Position numbers and translations under genes: made by a program | The notes under the pieces: model-generated | What the model was told of the DNA's origin: nothing | The model's database searches: none | What the model saw: the letters and a program-made list of their open reading frames with translations, nothing else | Shown: positions 51,746-61,210 of the stretch, piece by piece | How the letters are laid out: each line of letters opens with the position of its first letter | Numbering within the stretch: the first letter of the stretch is position 1 | DNA from: Bovifimicola sp050309585 | GTDB lineage: Bacteria; Bacillota; Clostridia; Lachnospirales; Lachnospiraceae | Assembly (NCBI GenBank): GCA_050309585.1 | Contig: JBNRML010000077.1 | Coordinates: forward strand, 25,591 to 89,590 | DNA: 64,000 nt | Direction: 5' to 3'

Positions 51746-52963
51746 TTATGGAAGTAAAATTGTTTCACCAATTTTAAGTCTGTTTTCGTCAGCAATATTA
51801 TTAGCTTCCTTTATGTCATTTATGTGGTCTGATTTTCCATAAACCTTTCTGCTGATGTCATACAGCGTATCCCCTTCCTTAATAACATAGGTCTCCCTCT
51901 CTGTTGTCACCGCCTCAACTGTAGCCTTATTTTCCTCATTGTTACTGGTTTCCGACTCTGATACCGGCTCCGATACCGGCTGCGTTGCATTTTCTGTCAC
52001 CGTCTCTGAAGGCTTCTCTGTAGTCTGAACCCTTCCTGCCACATCTACAATATTCGCCCTCTCGTCAGAATAATTTCCTCTGTCACCAATGTTCGACACC
52101 GCCTTTTTCAGATTCTTAAGTTGTCCCGTATTATTCATGAGTGCAACTGTCAAAAACAGCACCGCTAACAACATAAATGAGGATGCCGAAGACGCAAACA
52201 CGGGAATTTTTTCCTTAAAAGCACTAAAGTCCATAATCTTTTGTGAATCCGCCTCACCTTTTGCTGCCTCTAAATTCTTCTTGTCACCTGACTCCTTTTT
52301 ATTCACCTCAGGCTCAAAAAATATTCTGTGCACCCTTGTATTAATCCTGCTTTTCCTGCTCTGCTCAAAATCCTCAGGCAATGTATTTTCCTCAGTATTA
52401 ATTACCATATAAGACTGCATATCTGCATTTTTCTCATAATATATGTAATGTCCCGGGCACTCCTTCATGCCACCCTCATCATAATAATAAAATGAATCCT
52501 CATCATTTATTCGGTCTATAATAAAACATACTCTGTTGTTTCCCGCAAAATTATCAAGGTGAACCTTCCTGATTACCTCCATATCATTTTCTAACATCCC
52601 CGGCATGGACGCAAACCAGCCCACAATCTCCACGTCATCAAAATATGCCTTAATATCACTGTATACGTTTGTCCAAACCTGATCATCAAAAACAATCTCA
52701 TTATCAATATCAGGTTTGGCACACACCGCCCCCTTTATAAAAATATAATTATTTCCATTCCCCATCAATGCATTGCCAAGCAAAACCCCATATCTGAGAC
52801 TCCTGCTGCCAAAATGCTTTATATAAGTCATAACATAATCTTCAACATAAACCTTCACATCAAAATGGTCACAATTACCAATCTGTCTCACATTCTTTGG
52901 GAGCTTTATATCCACCTCCCGGTTACAGGCATCACTGTCGCCTTTATATATTACCTCAATCAA
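51746..52963 (-). CDS. Protein with an MPN/JAB-like domain lacking metal ligands, one membrane segment and a C-terminal LysM
   Basis: A 405-residue protein. The N-terminal part (about 45-180) has the MPN layout: LRYGVLLGNALMGNG, IKGAVCAKP, and VEIVGWFASMPGMLENDMEV where active JAMM enzymes read GWYHSHPG, so the metal-binding His residues are absent. It is followed by a charged linker, one membrane segment (SSFMLLAVLFLTVALM), a Ser/Thr/Glu stalk and a C-terminal LysM (YVIKEGDTLYDISRKVYGKS). The topology suggests a cytosolic sensor domain tied to a wall-binding module (inference). I prefer the TTG start at 52963, because GGAGG lies seven bases upstream; the ATGs at 52978 and 52981 have none. 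Confidence 0.65.
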   Translation of the reverse strand: MIEVIYKGDSDACNREVDIKLPKNVRQIGNCDHFDVKVYVEDYVMTYIKHFGSRSLRYGVLLGNALMGNGNNYIFIKGAVCAKPDIDNEIVFDDQVWTNVYSDIKAYFDDVEIVGWFASMPGMLENDMEVIRKVHLDNFAGNNRVCFIIDRINDEDSFYYYDEGGMKECPGHYIYYEKNADMQSYMVINTEENTLPEDFEQSRKSRINTRVHRIFFEPEVNKKESGDKKNLEAAKGEADSQKIMDFSAFKEKIPVFASSASSFMLLAVLFLTVALMNNTGQLKNLKKAVSNIGDRGNYSDERANIVDVAGRVQTTEKPSETVTENATQPVSEPVSESETSNNEENKATVEAVTTERETYVIKEGDTLYDISRKVYGKSDHINDIKEANNIADENRLKIGETILLP

Positions 52964-53095
52964 TTTAATTCCTCCCATCATTTAATTTTTGGAACATTTT
53001 ATCACAGGAGTATTAAATTTATTGTCGATTTAGATTATGAAAACAAAAAATGTTTCGACATGAAACGATTTAGTCTGTCATATTTCCCCACATCC

Positions 53096-54193
53096 CTATA
53101 GGAATTTTTTCTCTTTTACAATCCGAAACGCCTCTTCAATATTCCCCGCACGTCCCTCGGAGATTTCCTCCATCATTTTCTGACAGACAGATTTTGTTGT
53201 GAACTTTTCCGTGAAATACATTTCGTATTTGTCGCGAACTAATTCTTTTGCAGCTTCCATTTCTCTTAACAGCTTATTGTAAGCACCTTCATTTTCTTCA
53301 ATGTTTTTATTTAGCAAATCCAGTTCCTCACTGTATTTAGCCGAAACTTCTTCTTCAATTTCAGGTTTTCTCTTCTCTTCAAACACCTTAATCTTTCTGT
53401 CTCTTTCCTTTGTCACTGAGTCAAGATTACTCTTAAGAGCCTCAAGCTCCTCATCAAAATCAGAAAGATTGTACTGGCTTTCATCCCTGTCAGTCTTTAT
53501 ACCACGCTTTATTTTCCGGATTTTCCTCTCATTATCAAGAATTTTTTCTCTCTCCTCCTGAAGTTCTTCCAAAGTTCCATCATTTTTATCCTTTGTCACA
53601 AGGAAAATAGTAATATATACTCCAAAAAAGATAACATCCACCAAAGCGAAAAGTAAAAACTTAAACAAAAACCACGGATTAACAATCTTAACCACAATAT
53701 CAGGAATAATCACAAAGCACAGCAGGAACACCCCTATCTTTATGAGCCACTGAACGATTCCCTCCGTGAAATACAATGTGTAAAACCATTTACTGTCGCA
53801 AAATCCAGGCAAATCATTTTCCCTGAGTTTCTTTCGAACTTCCCTGTGAAGTCTTTTATTTTCCTTCACAAGGTCCTCAGTTTCAACTTCAATTCTGTCC
53901 TTAATTCCTCTGTCCTTAGCCTTATTTCTGCTTGATTTTACCTCTCTTATTTTCTTGTTGTTAATGCTGATTACCTGTTCTTCCTCCGCAATGGTCCCAT
54001 TTAGCTCATTTTTGACAGCACTGTTTTTTTCCTTCTCAATTTCCTGCTTCTTCTGTTCCAGGGCTTTTTTTAATCTCTTGTTTTCAGATGTGCATTGATT
54101 TATTTTATCCCTGCAGGCATCAATTTTTTCAAAATCCTGAAGCATAACATTTAATTCATCAATGCCGCCACTCAAAAACTCTTTTTCTTCCAT
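53096..54193 (-). CDS. Coiled-coil membrane protein of unknown function
   Basis: A 365-residue protein. Residues 15-125 form a charged coiled coil, 135-205 hold two or three membrane segments (WLIKIGVFLLCFVIIPDIVV, FLLFALVDVIFFGVYITIFL), and 210-345 form a second long coiled coil. There is no signal peptide and no enzyme motif. I do not recognise the family. It lies upstream of the MPN-like/LysM gene with a ~130-base gap, and may belong to the same envelope cluster. Confidence 0.7.
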   Translation of the reverse strand: MEEKEFLSGGIDELNVMLQDFEKIDACRDKINQCTSENKRLKKALEQKKQEIEKEKNSAVKNELNGTIAEEEQVISINNKKIREVKSSRNKAKDRGIKDRIEVETEDLVKENKRLHREVRKKLRENDLPGFCDSKWFYTLYFTEGIVQWLIKIGVFLLCFVIIPDIVVKIVNPWFLFKFLLFALVDVIFFGVYITIFLVTKDKNDGTLEELQEEREKILDNERKIRKIKRGIKTDRDESQYNLSDFDEELEALKSNLDSVTKERDRKIKVFEEKRKPEIEEEVSAKYSEELDLLNKNIEENEGAYNKLLREMEAAKELVRDKYEMYFTEKFTTKSVCQKMMEEISEGRAGNIEEAFRIVKEKKFL

Positions 54194-54279
54194 AACTATG
54201 CCTTTTCTCCCTTTCTCAACCGGATTAACACAATCTCAATCAATCGTAATCCAGCCAGTTCTTATCAATCAACCGTATA

Positions 54280-54306
54280 TCCAATTAACTAAAAACCGAT
54301 GCACTA
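54280..54306 (-). repeat. Repeat family D, partial arm at the end of the PfoR-like gene
   Basis: On the minus strand TAGTGCATCGGTTTTTAGTT begins with the stop codon of the PfoR-like gene. It resembles the right arm at 20604-20633. Confidence 0.7.
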
Positions 54307-55365
54307 ATCCACCTTAATAGCCATATCTCCATCCTTAATCCAACCCGCTTTCCTAAAGCCCTGAGCAATAAAAAATGTAAGAAGTCCTGGCAATATGAAA
54401 TGCATTACCATTATCTCAATCATCGTAAGTGGTACGGATGTTCCTGCTGCAATCATTGCATTATAAGCCGAAAACTGTCCAACGAGACCTGAGCTGCCCA
54501 TTCCGGAGCCCTCCGGCGTGCTGACCATTTTTAACAAAGCCGACGCAATCGGCCCCAAAATTGCACTGGAAATGATTGCCGGAAACCATATGATTGGCTT
54601 CCTCACAATATTTGGAATCTGAAGCATACTAGTTCCAACACCCTGTGCAATCAAACCGCCAGTTTTATTTTCCTTAAAACTTGCCACCGCAAAACCCACC
54701 ATCTGACAACAGCATCCTATTGTAGCTGCTCCTGCAGCCAGCCCTGATATCTGCATTGAAATACCGATGGCTGCTGAACTGATTGGAAGTGTCAAAATCA
54801 TCCCCATTAATACGGACACAATAACTCCGCCAATTACAGGATGCTTGTCCACGTTAACATTCACAATGTTTCCAAGCCATTTAATAAATGTGGTAATGTA
54901 TGGACCAATCAGAATTCCCACCATGGAACCACTGATAATCGATAAAAACGGAGTAATAAGAATATCAATCTTTGTCTTTCCCGAAACCAGATGTCCTATT
55001 TCAATGGCTATGTATGCTGCCACAAATGCCCCAAGGGGTTCCCCTGGTTTTCCAAGGGCTATGACAAAATTTTCCGTTCCGCAAAGCTCATACATGGCCG
55101 GAAAAGCACCAACCATACCTGCCACCGCTGCTGCCACGGTAACCAGTGGAGATTCCTTAAATTTTGCTGCCACGCCAACCCCAATGCCTGCACCGGTGAG
55201 GCTTTTTGCAACCGCAGCTATAAATCCCAGATAAACAGCCGGTGTTCCACTCAAAAAGCCCGCAATCTGGGATAAAATTGTACCAAAAATAAGTGTTGAA
55301 AACAGTCCGAGGGCCATTCCCCCCAGTCCGTCTATAAACAATCTGTGTAAATATTTCTTAACCAT
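54304..55365 (-). CDS. PfoR-like PTS-IIC family membrane protein
   Basis: A 353-residue protein of the PTS_EIIC_2/PfoR group with about eight membrane segments (GGMALGLFSTLIFGTILSQI, GVIVSVLMGMILTLPISSAA, CCQMVGFAVASFKEN). PfoR was first named as a regulator of perfringolysin O but is a membrane protein that looks like a sugar permease. It lacks IIA/IIB domains, so transport by phosphorylation is not shown. It stands alone. The stop codon is part of a dispersed repeat arm. Confidence 0.82.
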   Translation of the reverse strand: MVKKYLHRLFIDGLGGMALGLFSTLIFGTILSQIAGFLSGTPAVYLGFIAAVAKSLTGAGIGVGVAAKFKESPLVTVAAAVAGMVGAFPAMYELCGTENFVIALGKPGEPLGAFVAAYIAIEIGHLVSGKTKIDILITPFLSIISGSMVGILIGPYITTFIKWLGNIVNVNVDKHPVIGGVIVSVLMGMILTLPISSAAIGISMQISGLAAGAATIGCCCQMVGFAVASFKENKTGGLIAQGVGTSMLQIPNIVRKPIIWFPAIISSAILGPIASALLKMVSTPEGSGMGSSGLVGQFSAYNAMIAAGTSVPLTMIEIMVMHFILPGLLTFFIAQGFRKAGWIKDGDMAIKVD

Positions 55366-55393
55366 TACTTTTCCTTTCCCCAGAGACGAGATA

Positions 55394-56110
55394 CTATAAC
55401 TTAACCACTTCAGACATAACCTTTCCTATACTGTCATGAATAACAAGATTTGCTTTATAGTCCATATTTGTACTGTCTCTGTTAATTAAGACAAGATTTT
55501 TTCCATTGAAATATCTGATAAGACCTGCCGCCGGATACACTGTCAGGGAAGTCCCGCCTATAATAAGCGTGTCAGCATTTGCAATGTGTCTTACTGATTC
55601 TGAAATAACCATATCATCAAGGCCCTCCTCATAGAGAACCACATCCGGCTTAACCGTCCCCCCACACTCACATTTTGGAATCCCCTCACTATTGTATACA
55701 TAATCAAAGTCATAGAATTTTCTGCACTTCATACAATAATTGCGATGAACGCTGCCATGAAGCTCATAAACATTTCTGCTTCCGGCAGCCTGATGAAGCC
55801 CGTCTATATTCTGGGTAACAATTGCCTTAAGCTTTCCATTCTCTTCAAGCTTTGCAAGAGCCTTATGGGTAGCATTTGGCTCTACACCCTTAAAAAGCAT
55901 CTTGTCCTTATAAAATTTGTAGAATTCATCTGTTTTTCTCATAAAAAAACTGTGGCTCAATATTTCTTCCGGAGGATACTTATACTTTTGATTGTACAAG
56001 CCGTCAACACTCCTGAAATCCGGCACACCGCTTTCCGTAGACACACCTGCACCGCCAAAAAAAACAATGTATTCACTCTCATTAATTATGCTTTTCAATT
56101 TCTCAATCAT
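55394..56110 (-). CDS. cobB: NAD-dependent protein deacylase, Sir2 family
   Basis: A 238-residue sirtuin. NAD-binding marks: GGAGVSTESGVPDFRS and TQNIDGLHQAAG; the catalytic His is in YELHGS. The zinc site is CMKC and CECG, about 20 residues apart. It removes acyl groups from lysines using NAD. The ATG at 56110 has GGAGG nine bases upstream; the longer frame has no site. It lies 28 bases upstream of the PfoR-like gene. Confidence 0.95.
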   Translation of the reverse strand: MIEKLKSIINESEYIVFFGGAGVSTESGVPDFRSVDGLYNQKYKYPPEEILSHSFFMRKTDEFYKFYKDKMLFKGVEPNATHKALAKLEENGKLKAIVTQNIDGLHQAAGSRNVYELHGSVHRNYCMKCRKFYDFDYVYNSEGIPKCECGGTVKPDVVLYEEGLDDMVISESVRHIANADTLIIGGTSLTVYPAAGLIRYFNGKNLVLINRDSTNMDYKANLVIHDSIGKVMSEVVKL

Positions 56111-56235
56111 AACATTCAACCTCCCTGAAACACCAAACTCCATTCTGCTAAACAATAAATTATCCGTTCAAATTCATATGTAGTATTATATCACAAAAAA
56201 ACACAAAAGTGCCATTAACCGGAATATTTTTCCTT

Positions 56236-56967
56236 CTAAATTTCTCTCTTCTTCCTGCTGATTTTGTGAAGCTGTGGCATTAGTTTTATTTCTCTTACCA
56301 CCATATCTTCCCTTGCATTAATAATATAATCCACCGCCTGTGCAACATCCTCTGCCAACAAATATGCCCTTATATCTTCATCCTCTCTAAAATCGGCGTT
56401 GCGATAGAGGTTTGTCCTTGTCATATCCGGAAGTATGGATGTGACTTTAATACCATATTTTCTCGACTCTTCAAACAGACTGTCAGAAAAACTCTTTAAG
56501 CCTGCCTTGGTGGCACCGTAAGCACATCCACGGGGATTTAGTTCATCTGCAGTAACTGATGATATGTTAATAATTCTTCCTTTTGTTTTCTTAAGGTCTC
56601 TCAGCAGCATATTAGTTAAAATCATGGGAACTTCAAGATTGGTCCTTACCATATTCTGAATCTTTGATACATTCAACTCCTCATGCAATCCATAATACCC
56701 AACTCCTGCATTATTAACCAGCAGACTGATTTCTTCCTCTCTCCTTATATGATTAATATACTCTGTCATCTTAGCAGTATCTAATAAATCACACTGTATC
56801 ATATTAAAGCTTTCATTACTAACATCAAGTCCCCTGTGTTCCGAGTCCGAAAAATCTCTTCCAAATCCATAAACTTTATAGCTATTTTTCAACAAATCAT
56901 TACATATGGCAATTCCTATACCTGAACTGGCACCAGTAACAATTGCGGTCCTACATTCGTTATCCAT
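56236..56967 (-). CDS. Short-chain dehydrogenase/reductase
   Basis: A 243-residue SDR with the Rossmann glycine motif (TGASSGIG), NNAG (LLVNNAGVGYYG), the Ser of the catalytic set in NISSVTAD, and YxxxK (YGATKAG). The substrate is not known. It follows the photolyase-like gene by about 30 bases, so it may be part of the same operon. AGAGG precedes the ATG. Confidence 0.92.
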   Translation of the reverse strand: MDNECRTAIVTGASSGIGIAICNDLLKNSYKVYGFGRDFSDSEHRGLDVSNESFNMIQCDLLDTAKMTEYINHIRREEEISLLVNNAGVGYYGLHEELNVSKIQNMVRTNLEVPMILTNMLLRDLKKTKGRIINISSVTADELNPRGCAYGATKAGLKSFSDSLFEESRKYGIKVTSILPDMTRTNLYRNADFREDEDIRAYLLAEDVAQAVDYIINAREDMVVREIKLMPQLHKISRKKREI

Positions 56968-56997
56968 TCCAAACCTCTTTCTAACAAATAATCGTGA

Positions 56998-58014
56998 CTA
57001 TATTTCATCCAGGAAAATTCTATCCCTGTCAATGTGTCCACTCAGCAATTCTATCATGTATTCTTTCATGGTTGTCTGTATGCTCTCGGGATACTGGTAC
57101 ACCCCACCAATATTTTCATATGGAAATTGTGCCACTGCAGAATATGGGCTCATCTTTCTCATCTTCTTCATATATTCCTTTGATATTCGAAATGAACCAA
57201 TACTTACATCCTGTATTCTGCTCATGTCAATTTTTTCAACAATACTGTCAACCATATTCTTATACACCTGACGAAAGTCTTTACAATATATCATTGGGTC
57301 AAAACACAATCTAACCCTGAATCCTTTACTTATTCCATACACAATTGCCTCTAATCTTTCATTCAATGATGACGTTTTTCTCTCATATGAAGATACAATC
57401 TCATCAGGTGAAAGTGTGTATGCAAATATTATTCTTTCATTATTCTCATAGAAGTCATACAAATCTTTTCTTCCACATTTTGTTCTTATTTCAATAGTAA
57501 GATTATTGTGGCTCGCGCAAAACTCCATCCACTCCTTTACAAAACCTGTGATACTCTCAAACGCACACATGTCCGTATCATATGAAACACATAAGTATAC
57601 CGGGTGCATTTCAAGCAGTTTCTCAATATGTGCAAATATATCATCAATATTTACAAAAATCACAATATTGCCTGACGGATACATTCCCTTAAGATAACAG
57701 TAATCACAATCATAAATGCAGTTCATAATACACGATGTATAATAAAAGTATTCGTTTCCAAAGCTTTGACATACTTTTGCACCCTCATACACCAGATTTC
57801 CCTGTTTTCGGGCAATAATTAGTGCCTGTGTTTTTTTCTGCCTTTCCACGTTTTGTTGAGTTCTGCAAAACACGTCTTTGTAATGTTCAATCTCAATCAC
57901 CTCTGCATTTGGAAAATGCTTTAGTATTCCGAGGGTTCTTGGATTATCCATTACATTTTTTTCAACATAGATGTGAGAAAACGAATGGTTATATAAGCTG
58001 ACTTCTGATTTCAT
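56998..58014 (-). CDS. Spore photoproduct lyase family radical SAM protein
   Basis: A 338-residue protein. The cysteine motif CIYDCDYC (C-x3-C-x2-C) holds the 4Fe-4S cluster, and YDTDMCAFE, IEIRTKCG and RLCFDPMIY mark the SPL barrel. True SPL repairs the spore photoproduct thymine dimer during germination; the N-terminus here (YNHSFSHIYVEKNVMDNPRT) matches the SPL start type. It is somewhat divergent and the exact substrate is not proven. The ATG at 58014 is chosen because homologous sequence begins there; the frame is open further back over the upstream gene. The overlap of 26 bases with the nucleosidase gene implies coupling. Confidence 0.8.
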   Translation of the reverse strand: MKSEVSLYNHSFSHIYVEKNVMDNPRTLGILKHFPNAEVIEIEHYKDVFCRTQQNVERQKKTQALIIARKQGNLVYEGAKVCQSFGNEYFYYTSCIMNCIYDCDYCYLKGMYPSGNIVIFVNIDDIFAHIEKLLEMHPVYLCVSYDTDMCAFESITGFVKEWMEFCASHNNLTIEIRTKCGRKDLYDFYENNERIIFAYTLSPDEIVSSYERKTSSLNERLEAIVYGISKGFRVRLCFDPMIYCKDFRQVYKNMVDSIVEKIDMSRIQDVSIGSFRISKEYMKKMRKMSPYSAVAQFPYENIGGVYQYPESIQTTMKEYMIELLSGHIDRDRIFLDEI

Positions 58015-58855
58015 TATAATATTTCTTTCCCTCTGTTTTATTTTTGCAGGGTAAAATTCCCGCTTCATAGTACTTATCAACAACTTCATCAACTTTTATG
58101 CCTGCCAGCCTGCAATACGTCAGCGACTGTCTCAATCCGTCCTGCATTACCTTAGAACAATGCAAATCCTTAACTAATCGTTCCAGGAGATTTTGGTCGT
58201 ATATTACATCATTATGGCACTCTTTTTCTATGTCAACAACTCCTTTGCACACATTTATCAATTTATTTATGTCATCAAATTTACTCTCCATGATTTTTTC
58301 CATCTGTAATTGCGTTAGTAGTCCGTCCCCAATATCAGACACCACCTTCATAATCAACACTCTGTCCGTAGAAGTAAAATACATTGCTGACTGCCATATC
58401 CCTGCACCTTCCATGTCGTAAATGCGATTTTTATTTGTACATTCACAAAAATTAAATCTTTCATCCTTTATTGACAACGGTTTGCTAAGCGTGATAAGTT
58501 CTGCTTCGCATAATTCATTTTTATATAACATATCAGGGTAGAACGTTCTGCCGGCAGCATCATCCCTAATCTTGCTGCACAGGTAAATCTGCCCCTTCAT
58601 CTCCTCATTTTTCGCCCCACACGTTCCAATATTGACTATAAAATCCTTTTCTGAGATTTTGTATTTCATACACGAAGAAGTGATAGCCACACTCGCAGCT
58701 ATCACACCCACACCAGTGATGACAAGAGTTATCCCTTCATCAGAATTCGTAAAACATTCAAAAGGCACACTATTCTCATTTGATTCTCTTACTAATTTGT
58801 ATTTTTCTATCAAAGTCTTTGCCTCACAGTACAAGGCACAATAAATATAAATCAT
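57989..58855 (-). CDS. Nucleoside phosphorylase/MTA-SAH nucleosidase-like protein
   Basis: A 288-residue protein. The N-terminal part has the PNP/UDP phosphorylase fold marks (ITLVITGVGVIAASVAITSS, FIVNIGTCGAK) and the substrate-binding acidic motif IYDMEGAGIWQSAMYF, where MTA/SAH nucleosidases read VEMEGAA. The C-terminal ~90 residues (from CKGVVDIEKE) are an extra helical part. It could cleave 5'-methylthioadenosine, adenosylhomocysteine or 5'-deoxyadenosine, the last being a radical SAM by-product; the coupling to a radical SAM gene supports that idea (inference). AGAAGGG precedes the ATG at 58855. Confidence 0.78.
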   Translation of the reverse strand: MIYIYCALYCEAKTLIEKYKLVRESNENSVPFECFTNSDEGITLVITGVGVIAASVAITSSCMKYKISEKDFIVNIGTCGAKNEEMKGQIYLCSKIRDDAAGRTFYPDMLYKNELCEAELITLSKPLSIKDERFNFCECTNKNRIYDMEGAGIWQSAMYFTSTDRVLIMKVVSDIGDGLLTQLQMEKIMESKFDDINKLINVCKGVVDIEKECHNDVIYDQNLLERLVKDLHCSKVMQDGLRQSLTYCRLAGIKVDEVVDKYYEAGILPCKNKTEGKKYYNEIRSQLI

Positions 58856-58875
58856 TATTACCCTTCTCCCGTCTG

Positions 58876-60474
58876 TCAATTCTTGATTCTATATGTCTTT
58901 GGAGCAAACTTGTATACAAGCAAAAAAGCAATCACACAGTATATTACACAAAAGAATATTGTTCCTAGTCCGAACATTACACTTGATGTCTCAACAAATA
59001 CCAGCGCATATGCTATAACATATGTTATATTGCGAACAATAAAATATCCGGCACTTTTCAACTGCGTCTGCGAATTGTACGGCTGTAGCAAATAATATAT
59101 TGTCATAAAATGAACTGAAAAGAAAATGCTTAATGAAACTACTGATATTATCAAAACAAAATAATTTATAATACTATCCGTGCCCCCCGAAATAAAATAA
59201 ACGAATGCTAACCCCACTCCAAGTATAGCCGCCGGAACTATATTTATCTTAACCAGTTCTTTTAGTCTAAGCCTGAACAATTTCAGTATCAGCCTGGGTT
59301 CTTTAAAAAATGAATACGTCAACATACTGTGATCACAATTGACATATAATGCTTGCGTGAAATTAAGTCCTCTGTTAAGCGCATACATTACGAATACTAA
59401 AGCTGGTAAGATTTTCATTATCTCATTATGTATTCCTTCTCTAAAGTTAACAGAAAAAACAGTTAATACAGAAATGCCAACAAATAGTAACACCTCAACA
59501 ATTACAATTCGTTTTGTCATCTGCCACAAAAGCTTTTTATGTCTCTTAATAAACAGTTCATTTAGCATTTCAAGGCCATGCTTATCACTTTTTATATCAA
59601 CAAGTTTATCACTCTTAAGTGCACTGCGGGAATTATTTTCCTCAACCGACGAAGCAGCATCATTCAAATTATTTTTATAATTAAACAATTCCCTCTTATA
59701 TGTCAGTTCATAGTTATTATAGTTCTTTATCTTATTTATCGAAATTGCACCACATAAGCCTATCACAATCATAACAACAACACTAATATTAAATGCCAGC
59801 TCATATCCAAACAATGGAGGAACCAGCGCAAAAACTAACAAAGCTAAAATAGCTAATATTCCATATCCCTTTAATCCATCTAATGAATAATCTTTGTTTT
59901 TCTCATATCCAACAATCTCTATTGCTGTTGCAAGCAGTTTTGAACCAAGAACATATGCAGCAAAAAGAATGCATACCCATAGACTTATATTAATAAAAAT
60001 ACCAATTATGCTCATCACTACTGATAACCCAACAAACATTTTTATCAGAAAATATGAGTAGCTTATTATTGCATATCTTTTTGCATTCATCCTCAGCATG
60101 ATTACCGCACTATATTCGTCATCTCCCGTACAAAACAAGTGATTGTTTAACATGGCACCAATTATTGTAAAAATTATAAGCACATGCAAAAAAGTATTAC
60201 CAAAATCCGCTTTGTAACCTAAAAACTCCGCCACATCCATTTCCCAAGTCACGAGAATAATAATTGCGATTAAATATATTATTTTACCCACAAATGCTTT
60301 TATTATCTCCCAAATAATAGCCAGGATAGAAAATGATAATTTTAATTCAGAGGCATCATATGACTTACCGGCGAACAATCTTTTAATTATGGGAATTCTC
60401 CTTACATAATACTGAATGGCATTTACAGTACAGGTTATTCTAAGTGACATTATCAACCAAATAGTCTGTAACAT
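58876..60474 (-). CDS. ABC exporter permease, large multi-span
   Basis: A 532-residue membrane protein with about twelve hydrophobic segments in two halves and a charged loop near residue 280 (SSVEENNSRSALKSDKLVDI). It starts four bases after the ATPase gene stop, so the pair forms one transporter. The family is not clear to me; large permeases of this kind occur in peptide or bacteriocin-immunity exporters. AAGGAG lies before the ATG. Confidence 0.72.
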   Translation of the reverse strand: MLQTIWLIMSLRITCTVNAIQYYVRRIPIIKRLFAGKSYDASELKLSFSILAIIWEIIKAFVGKIIYLIAIIILVTWEMDVAEFLGYKADFGNTFLHVLIIFTIIGAMLNNHLFCTGDDEYSAVIMLRMNAKRYAIISYSYFLIKMFVGLSVVMSIIGIFINISLWVCILFAAYVLGSKLLATAIEIVGYEKNKDYSLDGLKGYGILAILALLVFALVPPLFGYELAFNISVVVMIVIGLCGAISINKIKNYNNYELTYKRELFNYKNNLNDAASSVEENNSRSALKSDKLVDIKSDKHGLEMLNELFIKRHKKLLWQMTKRIVIVEVLLFVGISVLTVFSVNFREGIHNEIMKILPALVFVMYALNRGLNFTQALYVNCDHSMLTYSFFKEPRLILKLFRLRLKELVKINIVPAAILGVGLAFVYFISGGTDSIINYFVLIISVVSLSIFFSVHFMTIYYLLQPYNSQTQLKSAGYFIVRNITYVIAYALVFVETSSVMFGLGTIFFCVIYCVIAFLLVYKFAPKTYRIKN

Positions 60475-60478
60475 ATCC

Positions 60479-61186
60479 CTACTCCTTTAATGCTTCAATA
60501 ATCTTTTCCCTAAACTTATTTTTCTCCAGATTTTCTTTCTGCAAAAGTTCAAGTTCACCGTGATTTAGCAGAACAATCTCATCACAAAAATCAAGTGCCA
60601 AATCTAGTATGTGGGTTGATAATATAGTAACCCTGTCTGATTTCATGCATCTCAATATTTCTTTCATCTGCTCTGACACAATTACATCAAGACTCGTTAA
60701 AGGTTCATCAAGAAGCAATAACCTAGGTTCACTTATAAAATTAACAACCATCTGCATCTTATTCTTCATTCCATGTGAATAATCCTTCATTAACATATTT
60801 GCATCCTCAACACTCATGCTGACTAAATCCAGATAATACTTGATAGGCTTTAATTTTGACTTATCTTTCACATGAATATCTATGAAGAATTGAATAAATT
60901 CCCAGCCTGTCAAAAACTCAGGTACGGTAGGGGTTGAAAGCACATAACCTACGTCAGATGGTTTGACTTCCACTTTTTCTTCATTTTGTACAAAATAAAA
61001 AGCTCCGCCATCAACGTCAATATCCCTGTTTATACAATTAAACAATGTGGTTTTTCCAGCTCCATTACGTCCCAACAACCCATATATTTTTCCACTTTCG
61101 AACGAAAAACTAATATCTTTTAGAACTTCCTTCTTTTCATATGATTTTTCAATGTTTTCCAATGTAAAATAAAAGCGTGATTCCAT
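60479..61186 (-). CDS. ABC transporter ATP-binding protein
   Basis: A 235-residue ATPase with Walker A (GLLGRNGAGKTTLFNC), a signature that reads YSHGMKNKMQ, Walker B (LLLLDEPLTSLDV) and switch His (TILSTHILDL). Its signature MKNKMQ recalls the BcrA/NatA export group. It is coupled to the permease downstream. It starts about 24 bases after the RloB-like gene, so it could also be read from the defence operon. GAGGAG precedes the ATG. Confidence 0.9.
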   Translation of the reverse strand: MESRFYFTLENIEKSYEKKEVLKDISFSFESGKIYGLLGRNGAGKTTLFNCINRDIDVDGGAFYFVQNEEKVEVKPSDVGYVLSTPTVPEFLTGWEFIQFFIDIHVKDKSKLKPIKYYLDLVSMSVEDANMLMKDYSHGMKNKMQMVVNFISEPRLLLLDEPLTSLDVIVSEQMKEILRCMKSDRVTILSTHILDLALDFCDEIVLLNHGELELLQKENLEKNKFREKIIEALKE

Positions 61187-61210
61187 TTTTATCTCCTCTT
61201 TCTTATGCGC

